From: UKL13-2 sp043773745
GTDB taxonomy: Bacteria; Pseudomonadota; Gammaproteobacteria; Burkholderiales; Usitatibacteraceae
NCBI GenBank assembly: GCA_043773745.1
Contig: JAYVEV010000067.1
Location: 1 to 10,133, forward strand
DNA: 10,133 nt
Direction of reading: 5' to 3'
Of the stretch, positions 1 through 6,478 are shown one piece after another. Each line of letters starts with the position of its first letter. Position 1 is the stretch's first letter. The notes under the pieces are model-generated. The model ran no database searches and was not told where the DNA came from. It saw only the letters and a program-made list of their open reading frames with translations. A program made the translations under genes and the position numbers.

Positions 1-146
1 GCTTTATAGGCGCCGCCGTACTGTTCAACCCAGGCTTTGGCTTTGGCCTCGGTGCGGTTGTAAACGGTGACGTCAAAGCCTTTTGCTTTGAGGTGCCCCG
101 CCATCGGAAAACCCATGACACCCAGACCTAGAAATGCGACTTTCAT
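1..146 (-). CDS. Beta-hydroxyacid dehydrogenase (3-hydroxyisobutyrate dehydrogenase / tartronate semialdehyde reductase family), N-terminal part, cut by window edge
   Basis: The reverse strand from 146 reads MKVAFLGLGVMGFPMAGHL and stays open to the window edge, giving 48 full codons. Residues 7-12 (GLGVMG) are the dinucleotide-binding glycine motif, and the following FPMAGHL is typical of the 3-hydroxyisobutyrate dehydrogenase / GarR / GlxR / succinic semialdehyde reductase family. After the second beta strand comes Tyr-Asn-Arg-Thr (29-32). The Arg-Thr pair, in place of the Asp of NAD users, suggests NADPH, which is an inference. The ATG has a good Shine-Dalgarno (AAGGGAG, 152-158, about 5 nt upstream), so this start is secure. 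The catalytic Lys and substrate-binding parts lie outside the window, so the substrate (tartronate semialdehyde, 3-hydroxyisobutyrate or succinic semialdehyde) cannot be decided. It sits 171 nt downstream of the ghrB-like gene and may share its transcript. Confidence 0.85.
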   Translation of the reverse strand, partial: MKVAFLGLGVMGFPMAGHLKAKGFDVTVYNRTEAKAKAWVEQYGGAYK

Positions 147-317
147 GCTTGCTCCCTTGTTCAAAAAAATAAATAAACACTAGCACTAGCGCGCCTTTCT
201 AGGCAAAATGCCCCGAAACATCCTTGGAAGCTAGAGTTTGTCCAATAACTTTATTGTCTGCTGCGGATAGGTAAATAGCATGTCCATGCCGCTGGCAGCA
301 AAATTTCTACTTGATTT
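147..317. other. Intergenic region between the ghrB-like gene and the partial dehydrogenase gene
   Basis: This 171-nt gap holds no convincing gene. It contains the Shine-Dalgarno of the downstream dehydrogenase (152-158), an AT-rich stretch (about 160-180) and the hexamer ACTAGC twice in direct succession (179-192 region). The AT-rich stretch could hold a promoter for the minus-strand dehydrogenase, but I could not place a clear -35/-10 pair. No hairpin with a T-run was found, so readthrough from ghrB remains possible. Confidence 0.5.
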
Positions 318-324
318 CTACTTG
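303..324. repeat. Perfect 11-bp tandem duplication at the ghrB stop codon
   Basis: The plus strand reads ATTTCTACTTG twice without a gap (303-313 and 314-324). The second copy covers the stop codon (318-320) and last Lys codon of the ghrB-like gene; the first lies just past it. It looks like a simple slippage duplication and leaves the protein end unchanged. Confidence 0.9.
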
Positions 325-1283
325 TTTACCCAGTTCGATGGCACTTCGCCGGTTAGCGCTGCTTTTAGATTGGTCGCCGCCAACATCGCCATCGCCATAC
401 GCGTAGCCCGCGTGGCACTGCCGATATGCGGGGTCATCACAACATTTTTCAGCGTTAGAAATCCGGGATTCAATGCGGGCTCATGTTCAAAAACATCGAG
501 TCCCGCGCCGGCAATTTTGCTTGTCTTCAAAGCATCAATCAACGCCGCATCATCGACCACCCCGCCGCGTGCCGTGTTAATCAAGATCGCGTTCGGCTTC
601 ATCAGTGCGATGTCTTTGGCCCCTATTAGATGATAGGTGGCGGATGAATACGGCACCATCACCACCACAAAATCACTTGCACGCAACAATTCCTCTTGCG
701 CTACGTAATGCACATTCGATATAGCCTCCGCTGCGGCGTCAAGCCGCGTGCGGTTGTTGTACAGCACTCGCATATCGAAACCGGCCGCGCGCTTTGCAAT
801 CGCCTGTCCGATACGGCCCATACCGATGATGCCCAGCGTGGCGTGGTGAATATCGGTGCCAAGCATTTGTTGCACGGCGAAACTTTTTTTCCAGCCGCCC
901 TCTCGCAACCAGCATTCAGATTCGGTGATGCGCCGGGCAGTCGTCATCAGCAAAGCGAAAGTGAGGTCCGCTGTCGTGTCATCCAGCACCCCGGGGGTAT
1001 TGGTGACCATCACGCCGCGTTGGCTACATTCGACCACGTCGATATTGTTGTAGCCCACGGCGATATTGCTCACGACCTTTACGCCGGGACACGCATCGAG
1101 GAACGCGCAATCAATTTTTTCAGTGAGGCAACAAATAACACCAACTGCATCGCGTGACCGCTCGCGCAGTATGGCGGGCGCCATCACGTCGTCAGCGTCG
1201 TTATAATCGATCTCGAAATGCGCCGCGAGAAAATTGATCACTTCAGGAAAAACTTGGCGGGTGATCAGTATTTTTGGCTTCAT
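318..1283 (-). CDS. ghrB: D-isomer-specific 2-hydroxyacid dehydrogenase, GhrB-like glyoxylate/hydroxypyruvate reductase
   Basis: A complete 321-residue protein, the usual family length. It should reduce glyoxylate to glycolate and hydroxypyruvate to D-glycerate in the cytoplasm, and perhaps 2-ketogluconate. The substrate-binding motif VSNIAVGYNNID lies at 71-82. The Rossmann motif GMGRIG is at 154-159, preceded by GTDIHHATLGI as in E. coli GhrB. Catalytic residues are visible: Arg239 in NTARGG, Glu268 in DVFEHEP and His286 in TPHIGSAT. The YNNRTR segment (175-180) after beta-2 resembles the NADPH-binding segment of GhrB. Start ATG at 1283 has no strong Shine-Dalgarno; it lies 43 nt after livF with no terminator seen between, so cotranscription with the transporter is likely. 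The general family call is firm; the exact substrate is inferred. The alternative is another 2-ketoacid reductase of the same family. Confidence 0.88.
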   Translation of the reverse strand: MKPKILITRQVFPEVINFLAAHFEIDYNDADDVMAPAILRERSRDAVGVICCLTEKIDCAFLDACPGVKVVSNIAVGYNNIDVVECSQRGVMVTNTPGVLDDTTADLTFALLMTTARRITESECWLREGGWKKSFAVQQMLGTDIHHATLGIIGMGRIGQAIAKRAAGFDMRVLYNNRTRLDAAAEAISNVHYVAQEELLRASDFVVVMVPYSSATYHLIGAKDIALMKPNAILINTARGGVVDDAALIDALKTSKIAGAGLDVFEHEPALNPGFLTLKNVVMTPHIGSATRATRMAMAMLAATNLKAALTGEVPSNWVNK

Positions 1284-1326
1284 TTATCGCAACTTTACAG
1301 CGACTGCTTTGCCTTCAAAACAGCGT

Positions 1327-2055
1327 TCAATGTTTATTGGTGCCACCCAGATAGGCCTCGTTTACAGCAGGGTCGTTCTTGAGTTTGTCTGGGACACCAT
1401 GCACCGAGATGCGACCGTTTTCCATCACGTAGCCATAGTCAGCCACGTTCAATGCTGCTGCTGCAAATTGCTCAACCAGCAACATGGTGATGCCATCGGC
1501 CTTGAGCCGCTGGATGATGCGAAACACTTCTTCGACCAGAATCGGCGCCAAACCCATTGATGGCTCGTCAAGCAACATGACATCAGGTTTCATCATCAAT
1601 GCACGCGCCATCGCCAGCATTTGCTGTTCACCACCCGATAGCGTGCCAGCCAATTGATCTTGGCGCTCTTTCAAGCGCGGGAATAATTCCAGCGCACGCT
1701 CCAAATCGGCTTTGACATCACCTTTCGGACGCGCGCCGGTTAAACGCGGAAATGCGCCGAGTGTAAGATTATCGCGCACGCTCATGGTGGAAAATACCCG
1801 CCGACCTTCCGGCGAATGTGCCAGTCCCGCACGCGCGATGCGATGGGAATCCTGCCCGGCGACGTTTTGTCCATTGAGCGAAACCTCGCCAGATCGCGGC
1901 TTGATCATCCCGCAAATGGCGCGCATGGTGGTGGTTTTACCCGCGCCATTAGAGCCAATGAGGGTAACGACTTTGCCTTTGGGCACATCAAGTGAAATGC
2001 CGTGGAGGACTTCAACTTTGCCGTAGCCTGCGTAGAGGTTGTTGATGGTTAGCAT
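1327..2055 (-). CDS. livF: LivF-type ABC transporter ATP-binding protein
   Basis: A complete 242-residue ATPase of the branched-chain/hydrophobic amino acid (HAAT) importer family; it energises uptake on the cytoplasmic face together with the LivG domain. Visible motifs are Walker A GSNGAGKTT (34-42), ABC signature LSGGEQQ (139-145), Walker B VMLLDEP (159-165) followed by SMGLAP, and switch region LLVEQF (192-197). LivF proteins characteristically have VEQ where LivG has EH, and this one follows that rule, so the LivF assignment is specific. The C-terminal tail NEAYLGG (232-238) is also typical. The start at 2055 is supported by GAGGA at 2062-2066, which overlaps the TGA stop of the upstream livM-livG fusion. 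The genes are 9 nt apart and probably translationally coupled. Confidence 0.95.
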   Translation of the reverse strand: MLTINNLYAGYGKVEVLHGISLDVPKGKVVTLIGSNGAGKTTTMRAICGMIKPRSGEVSLNGQNVAGQDSHRIARAGLAHSPEGRRVFSTMSVRDNLTLGAFPRLTGARPKGDVKADLERALELFPRLKERQDQLAGTLSGGEQQMLAMARALMMKPDVMLLDEPSMGLAPILVEEVFRIIQRLKADGITMLLVEQFAAAALNVADYGYVMENGRISVHGVPDKLKNDPAVNEAYLGGTNKH

Positions 2056-2061
2056 GTCAGA

Positions 2062-2067
2062 TCCTCA
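2062..2067 (-). promoter_or_regulatory. livF ribosome binding site overlapping the upstream stop codon
   Basis: On the minus strand TGAGGA combines the TGA stop of the livM-livG fusion (2067-2065) with the GAGGA Shine-Dalgarno of livF, 6 nt before its ATG. A terminating ribosome would sit on the livF start region, supporting coupled translation. Confidence 0.75.
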
Positions 2068-4047
2068 AGCAGCGGTAGGTGTCATGGCAGATGCGGCGTG
2101 AGCATCGGAACTACCCGCATCACCGCCCAAATAGGCTTCAATAACCTTAGGATTAGCCTGCACTTCTGCTGGTTTGCCTTCCGCAATTTTCTGCCCAAAA
2201 TCCAGCACTGTCACGGTGTCGGAAATAGACATCACCACATCCATATGATGTTCGATCAAAATGAGGGTGATGCCATGTTCACGAATTTTTCGAATAATTG
2301 CGACCAGCTCTTTGATGTCCGGCGCGGTTAATCCGGCAGCCGGTTCATCCAGCAGTAACAAGCTAGGGCTCAGGCCCAACGCACGACCAATCTCCAGCAG
2401 GCGTTGTTTGCCGTACGGAAGATTGCGCGCCTCTTCGTTCGCAAAATCAGTTAGGCCGACAAACTGCAAAATACTGGCTGCGCGAATCCGTGCATGGTGT
2501 TCTTCCGAGCGATAGCGTTTGGTATTCAGCATCACGTCAAGCACATTGCTCTTGAAAGTGTGATGAAGACCGACCAGCACATTTTCGGTGGCCGTCATCT
2601 CGCCAAATAGCTGGACATTCTGGAAGGTGCGCGCGATACCGCCGAGCGCAATAGCGGAGGGAGTCATACCGGAAATAGTGCCGCCATTAAATTCAACGGC
2701 GCCTGCGGTCGGTTTATAAATGCCGGTGAGCACGTTCATCATCGTGCTTTTCCCGGAACCATTAGGGCCGATCAGGCCGTGAATGGTGCCCTTGCCAATT
2801 TTCAGATCTACCTGATTAAGCGCTTTGAGCCCGCCGAATTGCATTAGCACCTGGTTTGCATGAAGCAAATCGCCGCTTGTACTGACGCTGTGATGCTTCT
2901 CCCAAGCAAGAGATTCATCGGCCTTGTCGTGATATTCATCATGCTTGCGGAATGCGTTTGGCCAAATTTTTCCCAGCAAATTTTTGGCAAACCCGATCAC
3001 GCCGTCCTGCAAATAATAAACAACAAACAGGGTCATCAACCCAAAAATGGTTAGACGCCAATCGATGATGTTTTCAAGTTTGTATGAGAACACCGCCATG
3101 GCTATGGTGGCGCTCAATGGCACGGCAATTTCGCGAATAGTCTTGCGCCGTTTGGCCAGTAGCCATACCGAGGCAACGATACCAATGGTCGCCGCTGCGT
3201 AAGCAATCTTGCGGAACAGCTCGATATCAGACAACAGACTGGGCAACATGACCACAATAAATGCGCCGATAATCGGTCCACTGCGGGTTTTTCGGCCACC
3301 CATAATCACCGCGAGCAAAAACAAAATTGTCAGCTCAAAGTTATAAGTGTTGGGCGAAATATACTCTTCGGAGTAGGTGTATAAACTGCCCGCCAGGCCA
3401 GCGAGACCCGCGCTAAACACAAACGCGAATACCTTATAGCGATAAACCGAAACGCCCATGCAATCACACGCGACCGGGCTAGCACGCAAGGCTTGAAATG
3501 CACGACCCAAGTGTGATTTCAACAGCCGGTTAACCACAATCAGCGCAATCACGGTCAGTGCCGCAACCACATAGAAATACTCAACCTCATTTAACTTGTG
3601 ACCAAAGAAAGACGGCTTGGGCACTTTGATACCCAGTGGGCCTTCAGTTAAAAAGGTCATCTCGTTAATCAGAATTTGGATAATGGTGCCAAACGCGAGC
3701 GTAACCATGGCAAGGTATGGGCCTGTCACCCGCAAAGCAGGCAGGGCAAGTAGCGCGCCAAACACGGCAGTTACTGCAATACTTGCCGGCACGGCTAGCG
3801 CAAACGGCACACCCAGCTTGAAAAATAGTGCGCCTGCTGTGTAGGAACCAATCCCGAACAACCCCGCATGACCGAGCGATACCTCACCTGTATAGCCGAC
3901 CACAATATCCAGGCCGAACAATAATATAGCGTAGATTAAAATCGTTTCAGCGAGATGAATGTAGTACGGGTTGGGAATAGCGATGGGAAAAAACACCAGC
4001 GCCACTAGGGCACCAATAGCGAGAATGAGATTATTGCGTTTCATCAC
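2065..4047 (-). CDS. livM-livG: Fused LivM permease - LivG ATPase of a Liv-type ABC importer
   Basis: One 660-residue open frame joins two normally separate subunits. Residues 1-350 are a LivM-type permease: several hydrophobic segments, the family signature GYTGEVSLGHAGLFGIGSYT (51-70), and the coupling region around 187-223. Residues about 395-642 are a LivG-type ATPase: Walker A GPNGSGKST (427-435), Q-loop RTFQN (Gln476), signature LPYGKQR (543-549), Walker B LLLLDEP (563-569), switch IEHHMD (598-603) and terminal EAYLGG (637-642). Between LPSLLSD and the last permease helix (DWRLTIFG, 329-336) is an extra stretch of roughly 50 residues (about 276-326) with two additional hydrophobic segments. 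A charged, His-rich linker (about 361-393) precedes the ATPase. The frame opens with GTG at 4047 directly followed by ATG at 4044; AGAAGG (4053-4058) lies 5 or 8 nt upstream, so either start is possible. It abuts livH without a gap. Such fusions occur in beta-proteobacteria, so I take it as genuine. Confidence 0.93.
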   Translation of the reverse strand: MMKRNNLILAIGALVALVFFPIAIPNPYYIHLAETILIYAILLFGLDIVVGYTGEVSLGHAGLFGIGSYTAGALFFKLGVPFALAVPASIAVTAVFGALLALPALRVTGPYLAMVTLAFGTIIQILINEMTFLTEGPLGIKVPKPSFFGHKLNEVEYFYVVAALTVIALIVVNRLLKSHLGRAFQALRASPVACDCMGVSVYRYKVFAFVFSAGLAGLAGSLYTYSEEYISPNTYNFELTILFLLAVIMGGRKTRSGPIIGAFIVVMLPSLLSDIELFRKIAYAAATIGIVASVWLLAKRRKTIREIAVPLSATIAMAVFSYKLENIIDWRLTIFGLMTLFVVYYLQDGVIGFAKNLLGKIWPNAFRKHDEYHDKADESLAWEKHHSVSTSGDLLHANQVLMQFGGLKALNQVDLKIGKGTIHGLIGPNGSGKSTMMNVLTGIYKPTAGAVEFNGGTISGMTPSAIALGGIARTFQNVQLFGEMTATENVLVGLHHTFKSNVLDVMLNTKRYRSEEHHARIRAASILQFVGLTDFANEEARNLPYGKQRLLEIGRALGLSPSLLLLDEPAAGLTAPDIKELVAIIRKIREHGITLILIEHHMDVVMSISDTVTVLDFGQKIAEGKPAEVQANPKVIEAYLGGDAGSSDAHAASAMTPTAA

Positions 4048-4938
4048 TTACACCTTCTTGATGGTGGTCTTGCCAAACAAGCCCGATGGCTTGACCGCAA
4101 GCACTAGCAACAGCAATAACAGGCCCGGCACTTCTTTATAGCCGGTCGAAATATAGAAGCCGGTGAGTGTTTCAGCAATACCGAGAATCAACCCGCCGAC
4201 AATCGCGCCCACGCCCGACGTAAGGCCCCCGATAATCGCCACCGCGAACGCCTTCAGACCCAGCGCGGTGCCCATCGTTGACCCGGTCAAGGTCAGTGGT
4301 GCCACCAGCACGCCTGCGAATGCGGCCGTGGCCGATGACAAGGCGTAGGAAAATGTCACTACTTGCCCGGTGTTGATCCCCATCAGACCGGCGGCGTCAG
4401 AATCATTGGCTGTTGCCACCACAGCCTTGCCGTAAATCGATTTGCGGTTAAACATTTCAACCGCCAACATCATGGCTAGCGCGCCCAGCACAACAATCAC
4501 TTGCATGATTTGCACGTTCGCGCCAAAAATTTGAAACGGCGTCGCTGAAACCGGCGAGGGGAAGGTCAAATCATCCTTACCCCAAATGTTCTCCGCGACA
4601 TTTTTGAAAATAATGGCCAGCGCGATTGTTGACATGATCCAGCCGAATTCATTCTTGGTTTTAATTGATGGCCGCACTCCAATGCGCTCCACCACCACGC
4701 CATGCAATGCCCCAAACAACATTACTAGCGGAATCATCAACCAATAATTAATATATGGCCCGCCCATCACACTGCCAGCGAGACTCAGACCAACCAATGC
4801 ACCCAGCATGAGCGCTTCGCCCTGTCCGAAATTCAAGGTGCCTGAGGTGGCAAACGTGAGCTGATAACCGAACGCAATGACGGCGTAAATCATGCCGAGC
4901 GCGATGCCGCTGAATGTTAATTGCAGGAAGATATCCAT
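4048..4938 (-). CDS. livH: LivH-type ABC transporter permease
   Basis: A complete 296-residue inner-membrane permease of the HAAT importer family, partner of the LivM domain in the translocation channel. The N-terminus MDIFLQLTFSGIALGMIYAV and signature TLNFGQGEALMLGA (34-47) are characteristic of LivH. The cytoplasmic coupling region is visible as GLKAFAVAIIGGL (227-239). The protein is hydrophobic along most of its length, and LVLAVKPSGLFGK (278-290) is the standard LivH ending. The start at 4938 matches family alignments, but its Shine-Dalgarno is poor: AAAGG sits about 12 nt away, which may limit translation. The TAA stop touches the first codon of the livM-livG fusion. It lies downstream of an intrinsic terminator following the binding-protein gene, so its expression probably depends on readthrough. 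Confidence 0.95.
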   Translation of the reverse strand: MDIFLQLTFSGIALGMIYAVIAFGYQLTFATSGTLNFGQGEALMLGALVGLSLAGSVMGGPYINYWLMIPLVMLFGALHGVVVERIGVRPSIKTKNEFGWIMSTIALAIIFKNVAENIWGKDDLTFPSPVSATPFQIFGANVQIMQVIVVLGALAMMLAVEMFNRKSIYGKAVVATANDSDAAGLMGINTGQVVTFSYALSSATAAFAGVLVAPLTLTGSTMGTALGLKAFAVAIIGGLTSGVGAIVGGLILGIAETLTGFYISTGYKEVPGLLLLLLVLAVKPSGLFGKTTIKKV

Positions 4939-5027
4939 AGCTGGGGTTTACCTTTTTGATCTTTCAAAACTTTTCAGGCAATACGCCGAAAAAAGTGAAA
5001 TCGAACACTCATCATAAACATGAACTC
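4939..5027 (-). other. Leader between the terminator hairpin and livH
   Basis: This 89-nt AT-rich stretch lies after the terminator T-run and before livH. It contains an imperfect hairpin (about 4969-4997) with mismatches and wobble pairs. No clear promoter pair was found, though a weak internal promoter for livH cannot be excluded. Confidence 0.3.
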
Positions 5028-5060
5028 AAAATAAACGCGGGGGACTAGGCATCCCCCGCG
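5028..5060 (-). terminator. Intrinsic terminator/attenuator between the binding-protein gene and livH
   Basis: The arms CGCGGGGGA (5036-5044) and TCCCCCGCG (5052-5060) form a perfect 9-bp GC-rich stem with a 7-nt loop. On the minus strand it is followed by TTTATTTT (5035-5028). It lies 64 nt past the binding-protein stop codon and 97 nt before livH. It probably reduces transcription into the membrane and ATPase genes and protects the upstream mRNA from 3' decay, giving excess binding protein. Confidence 0.88.
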
Positions 5061-5124
5061 CTATTCAACAACTCAGCACAGCCGCAGTGAAAATATATTG
5101 CGCCGATGGCTCAGTACAAAATGT

Positions 5125-6288
5125 TTACTTGGCAGGAACAACGCGTCCATCAACAACTTGGCCCATTACCGGCATGCCCATCTTAATGGCTTCATGGTCA
5201 TCCTTGGTAAACGGCTTGTTGTAAGTGGCAACGACGCCATCAACTTTTTCCTGCAGGTTCTCAAGTGCTTCGCGAACTTTAGGACCATCAGTTGTACCGG
5301 CTTGTTTGATCGCGGCAGCGAGCAAATAAACGGAGTCGTAACCTTGCGCGGCAGATACCGGCGATGGAATACGGTCATTGGCTGGTTTGAAGGTTTTTAC
5401 ATAAGCTTCAATAAAGGCCTTACGTTTTGGGGTATTGCCTTCTTGAATGAAGGTCTGTGGCATGATCGCGCCGTTACCGTTTTTACCGGCATTATCGATA
5501 AAATTACCCATCGACAATGTCCATGAACCGATCATCGGCACTTTCCAGCCTAACTTTTCCATGCCGTTGGCAATCTGCGCCAGCTCTGGCCCGATGGCAT
5601 AGGTCAGTACCGCTTGTGCACCGGCCTGTTTTGCCTTGAGCAATTGCGCGGTCATGTCCACATCCTTGACGTTGAATTTTTCAACGGCCACCGGCTTGAT
5701 GCCTTTTTTGTCGAGCGCTTTTTCCAAATCCTCACGGCCCAGTTGACCGTAATTGGTGGAATCAGCCAAAATCGCCACTTTAGTGAACTTACGCTTGACG
5801 ACTGCCTCATCAACAATCATGGCTGACTGAATGGTGTCATTCGCAGAGTTGCGGAAAATATAGTTATCGGCGAATTCCGGCGCCACAAATTGCTTGGTCA
5901 CAAGCGAACCGGTTGCCACATTGTTGAAAACGGGAATTTTGGCTTCCTGATAAAACCGCTGTGAGGCAAGCGAAACACCGGTGTTGATAAAGCCGAGGGT
6001 AGCGACGACTTTTTCCTTGTTAATGAGTTCCTGCGCGATTTGTACGCCGCGCTCGTTTTTCGCTTCATCATCACGCTCAATCATTACGATCGGACGTCCC
6101 AGTACGCCGCCCTTGGCGTTAATTTCTGCAACAGCGAGCTTCACGCCATCACGCATGGAAACACCCATGGGTGCAGAGCCGCCTGTAAATGGGCCGGAAA
6201 CACCGACCTTAATCGGTTCTGCTGCCCACGCGGATATCGAAACCATCGCCGCTATCGCCGCGACCAAACCTGCTGACTTGATCTTCAT
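5125..6288 (-). CDS. Periplasmic substrate-binding protein of a Liv-type (HAAT) ABC importer, LivJ/LivK family
   Basis: A complete 387-residue protein with a Sec signal peptide: MKIK, a hydrophobic core, then AWA-AEP with cleavage near residue 22 or 23. There is no lipobox Cys, so it should be free in the periplasm. The mature start IKVGVSGPFTGG and the segment DGVKLAVAEINAKGGVLGRPI-like region (48-67) are typical of type I periplasmic binding proteins (Peripla_BP_6). It feeds the LivH/LivM-G/LivF complex encoded just downstream. Aligned from memory with LivJ, the ligand-loop Ser run is replaced by INTG (101-104), Thr126 in VATG and Tyr180 are kept, but the Glu that binds the amino group falls in SWTLSMG (255-261), which has no acid. 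The ligand is therefore uncertain; a carboxylate or other compound is possible. The start at 6288 has an excellent GAGGAG 5 nt upstream. Confidence 0.92.
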   Translation of the reverse strand: MKIKSAGLVAAIAAMVSISAWAAEPIKVGVSGPFTGGSAPMGVSMRDGVKLAVAEINAKGGVLGRPIVMIERDDEAKNERGVQIAQELINKEKVVATLGFINTGVSLASQRFYQEAKIPVFNNVATGSLVTKQFVAPEFADNYIFRNSANDTIQSAMIVDEAVVKRKFTKVAILADSTNYGQLGREDLEKALDKKGIKPVAVEKFNVKDVDMTAQLLKAKQAGAQAVLTYAIGPELAQIANGMEKLGWKVPMIGSWTLSMGNFIDNAGKNGNGAIMPQTFIQEGNTPKRKAFIEAYVKTFKPANDRIPSPVSAAQGYDSVYLLAAAIKQAGTTDGPKVREALENLQEKVDGVVATYNKPFTKDDHEAIKMGMPVMGQVVDGRVVPAK

Positions 6289-6293
6289 GAAAA

Positions 6294-6299
6294 CTCCTC
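6294..6299 (-). promoter_or_regulatory. Strong ribosome binding site of the binding-protein gene
   Basis: GAGGAG on the minus strand lies 5 nt before the ATG at 6288. It is the strongest Shine-Dalgarno in the transporter cluster, in line with the high synthesis expected for a binding protein, and it fixes the start codon. Confidence 0.85.
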
Positions 6300-6339
6300 A
6301 AAAATATCGGACTATTGACGTAGAAAATATTCTTATCGT

Positions 6340-6353
6340 GACACGAATGTGTC
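6340..6353. promoter_or_regulatory. Perfect dyad GACAC-N4-GTGTC in the binding-protein leader
   Basis: A 5-bp perfect inverted repeat with a 4-nt centre (GACACGAATGTGTC) lies 52-65 nt upstream of the binding-protein start. If the proposed promoter is right, it falls in the transcribed leader, where it could be a repressor operator or a short mRNA hairpin. No regulator is assigned. Confidence 0.35.
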
Positions 6354-6379
6354 CGGCTAGCTTTTGCTTTGCAACTTGT

Positions 6380-6408
6380 ATCGTAATCGTCCCACGATAA
6401 GCACGCAA
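6380..6408 (-). promoter_or_regulatory. Candidate sigma70 promoter of the binding-protein/liv cluster
   Basis: On the minus strand TTGCGT (6408-6403) and TACGAT (6385-6380) are separated by exactly 17 nt. They match 3/6 and 4/6 of the sigma70 consensus. Transcription would begin near 6373, giving a leader of about 85 nt. An inverted repeat TATCGT-N9-ACGATA (6379-6399) covers the -10 and most of the spacer, where a repressor could block polymerase. The match is modest, so this is a candidate only. Confidence 0.35.
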
Positions 6409-6429
6409 TAGAAAGCGGTATGAACAACG

Positions 6430-6443
6430 TTGACTAAAATCAA
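6430..6443. promoter_or_regulatory. FNR/Anr-like box upstream of the binding-protein gene
   Basis: The minus strand reads TTGAT-TTTA-GTCAA, nine of ten matches to the FNR/Anr consensus TTGAT-N4-ATCAA. It forms part of a 6-bp inverted repeat (6428-6433 and 6440-6445). Its centre lies about 63 nt upstream of the start site inferred from the candidate promoter, close to a class I activator position. It has no T-run, so it does not look like a terminator for the upstream transporter gene. Confidence 0.4.
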
Positions 6444-6478
6444 CGGCCAGTATTGTTGCGATGCAGCATGCGCTCGAT

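Noticed and set aside
179..192. Direct repeat of ACTAGC as an attachment site or operator
   Set aside because: It is only a 6-bp unit present twice, with no integrase or mobile gene nearby and no dyad structure.
696..1157. Plus-strand open frame of 153 codons
   Set aside because: It is antisense to the ghrB-like gene, where catalytic Arg, Glu and His are all in frame on the other strand.
2065..4047. The livM-livG fusion as a sequencing error
   Set aside because: The frame is open through a long linker that looks like real coding sequence, no overlapping start/stop pair remains at the junction, and such fusions are known in beta-proteobacteria.
4969..4997. Second hairpin between the binding-protein gene and livH
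   Set aside because: Only three GC pairs hold near the loop; the rest depends on A-T and wobble pairs with mismatches, and no clean T-run follows.
5098..5526. Plus-strand open frame of 142 codons
   Set aside because: It is antisense to the C-terminal part of the binding-protein gene, matches no family I recognise and has no convincing ribosome site.
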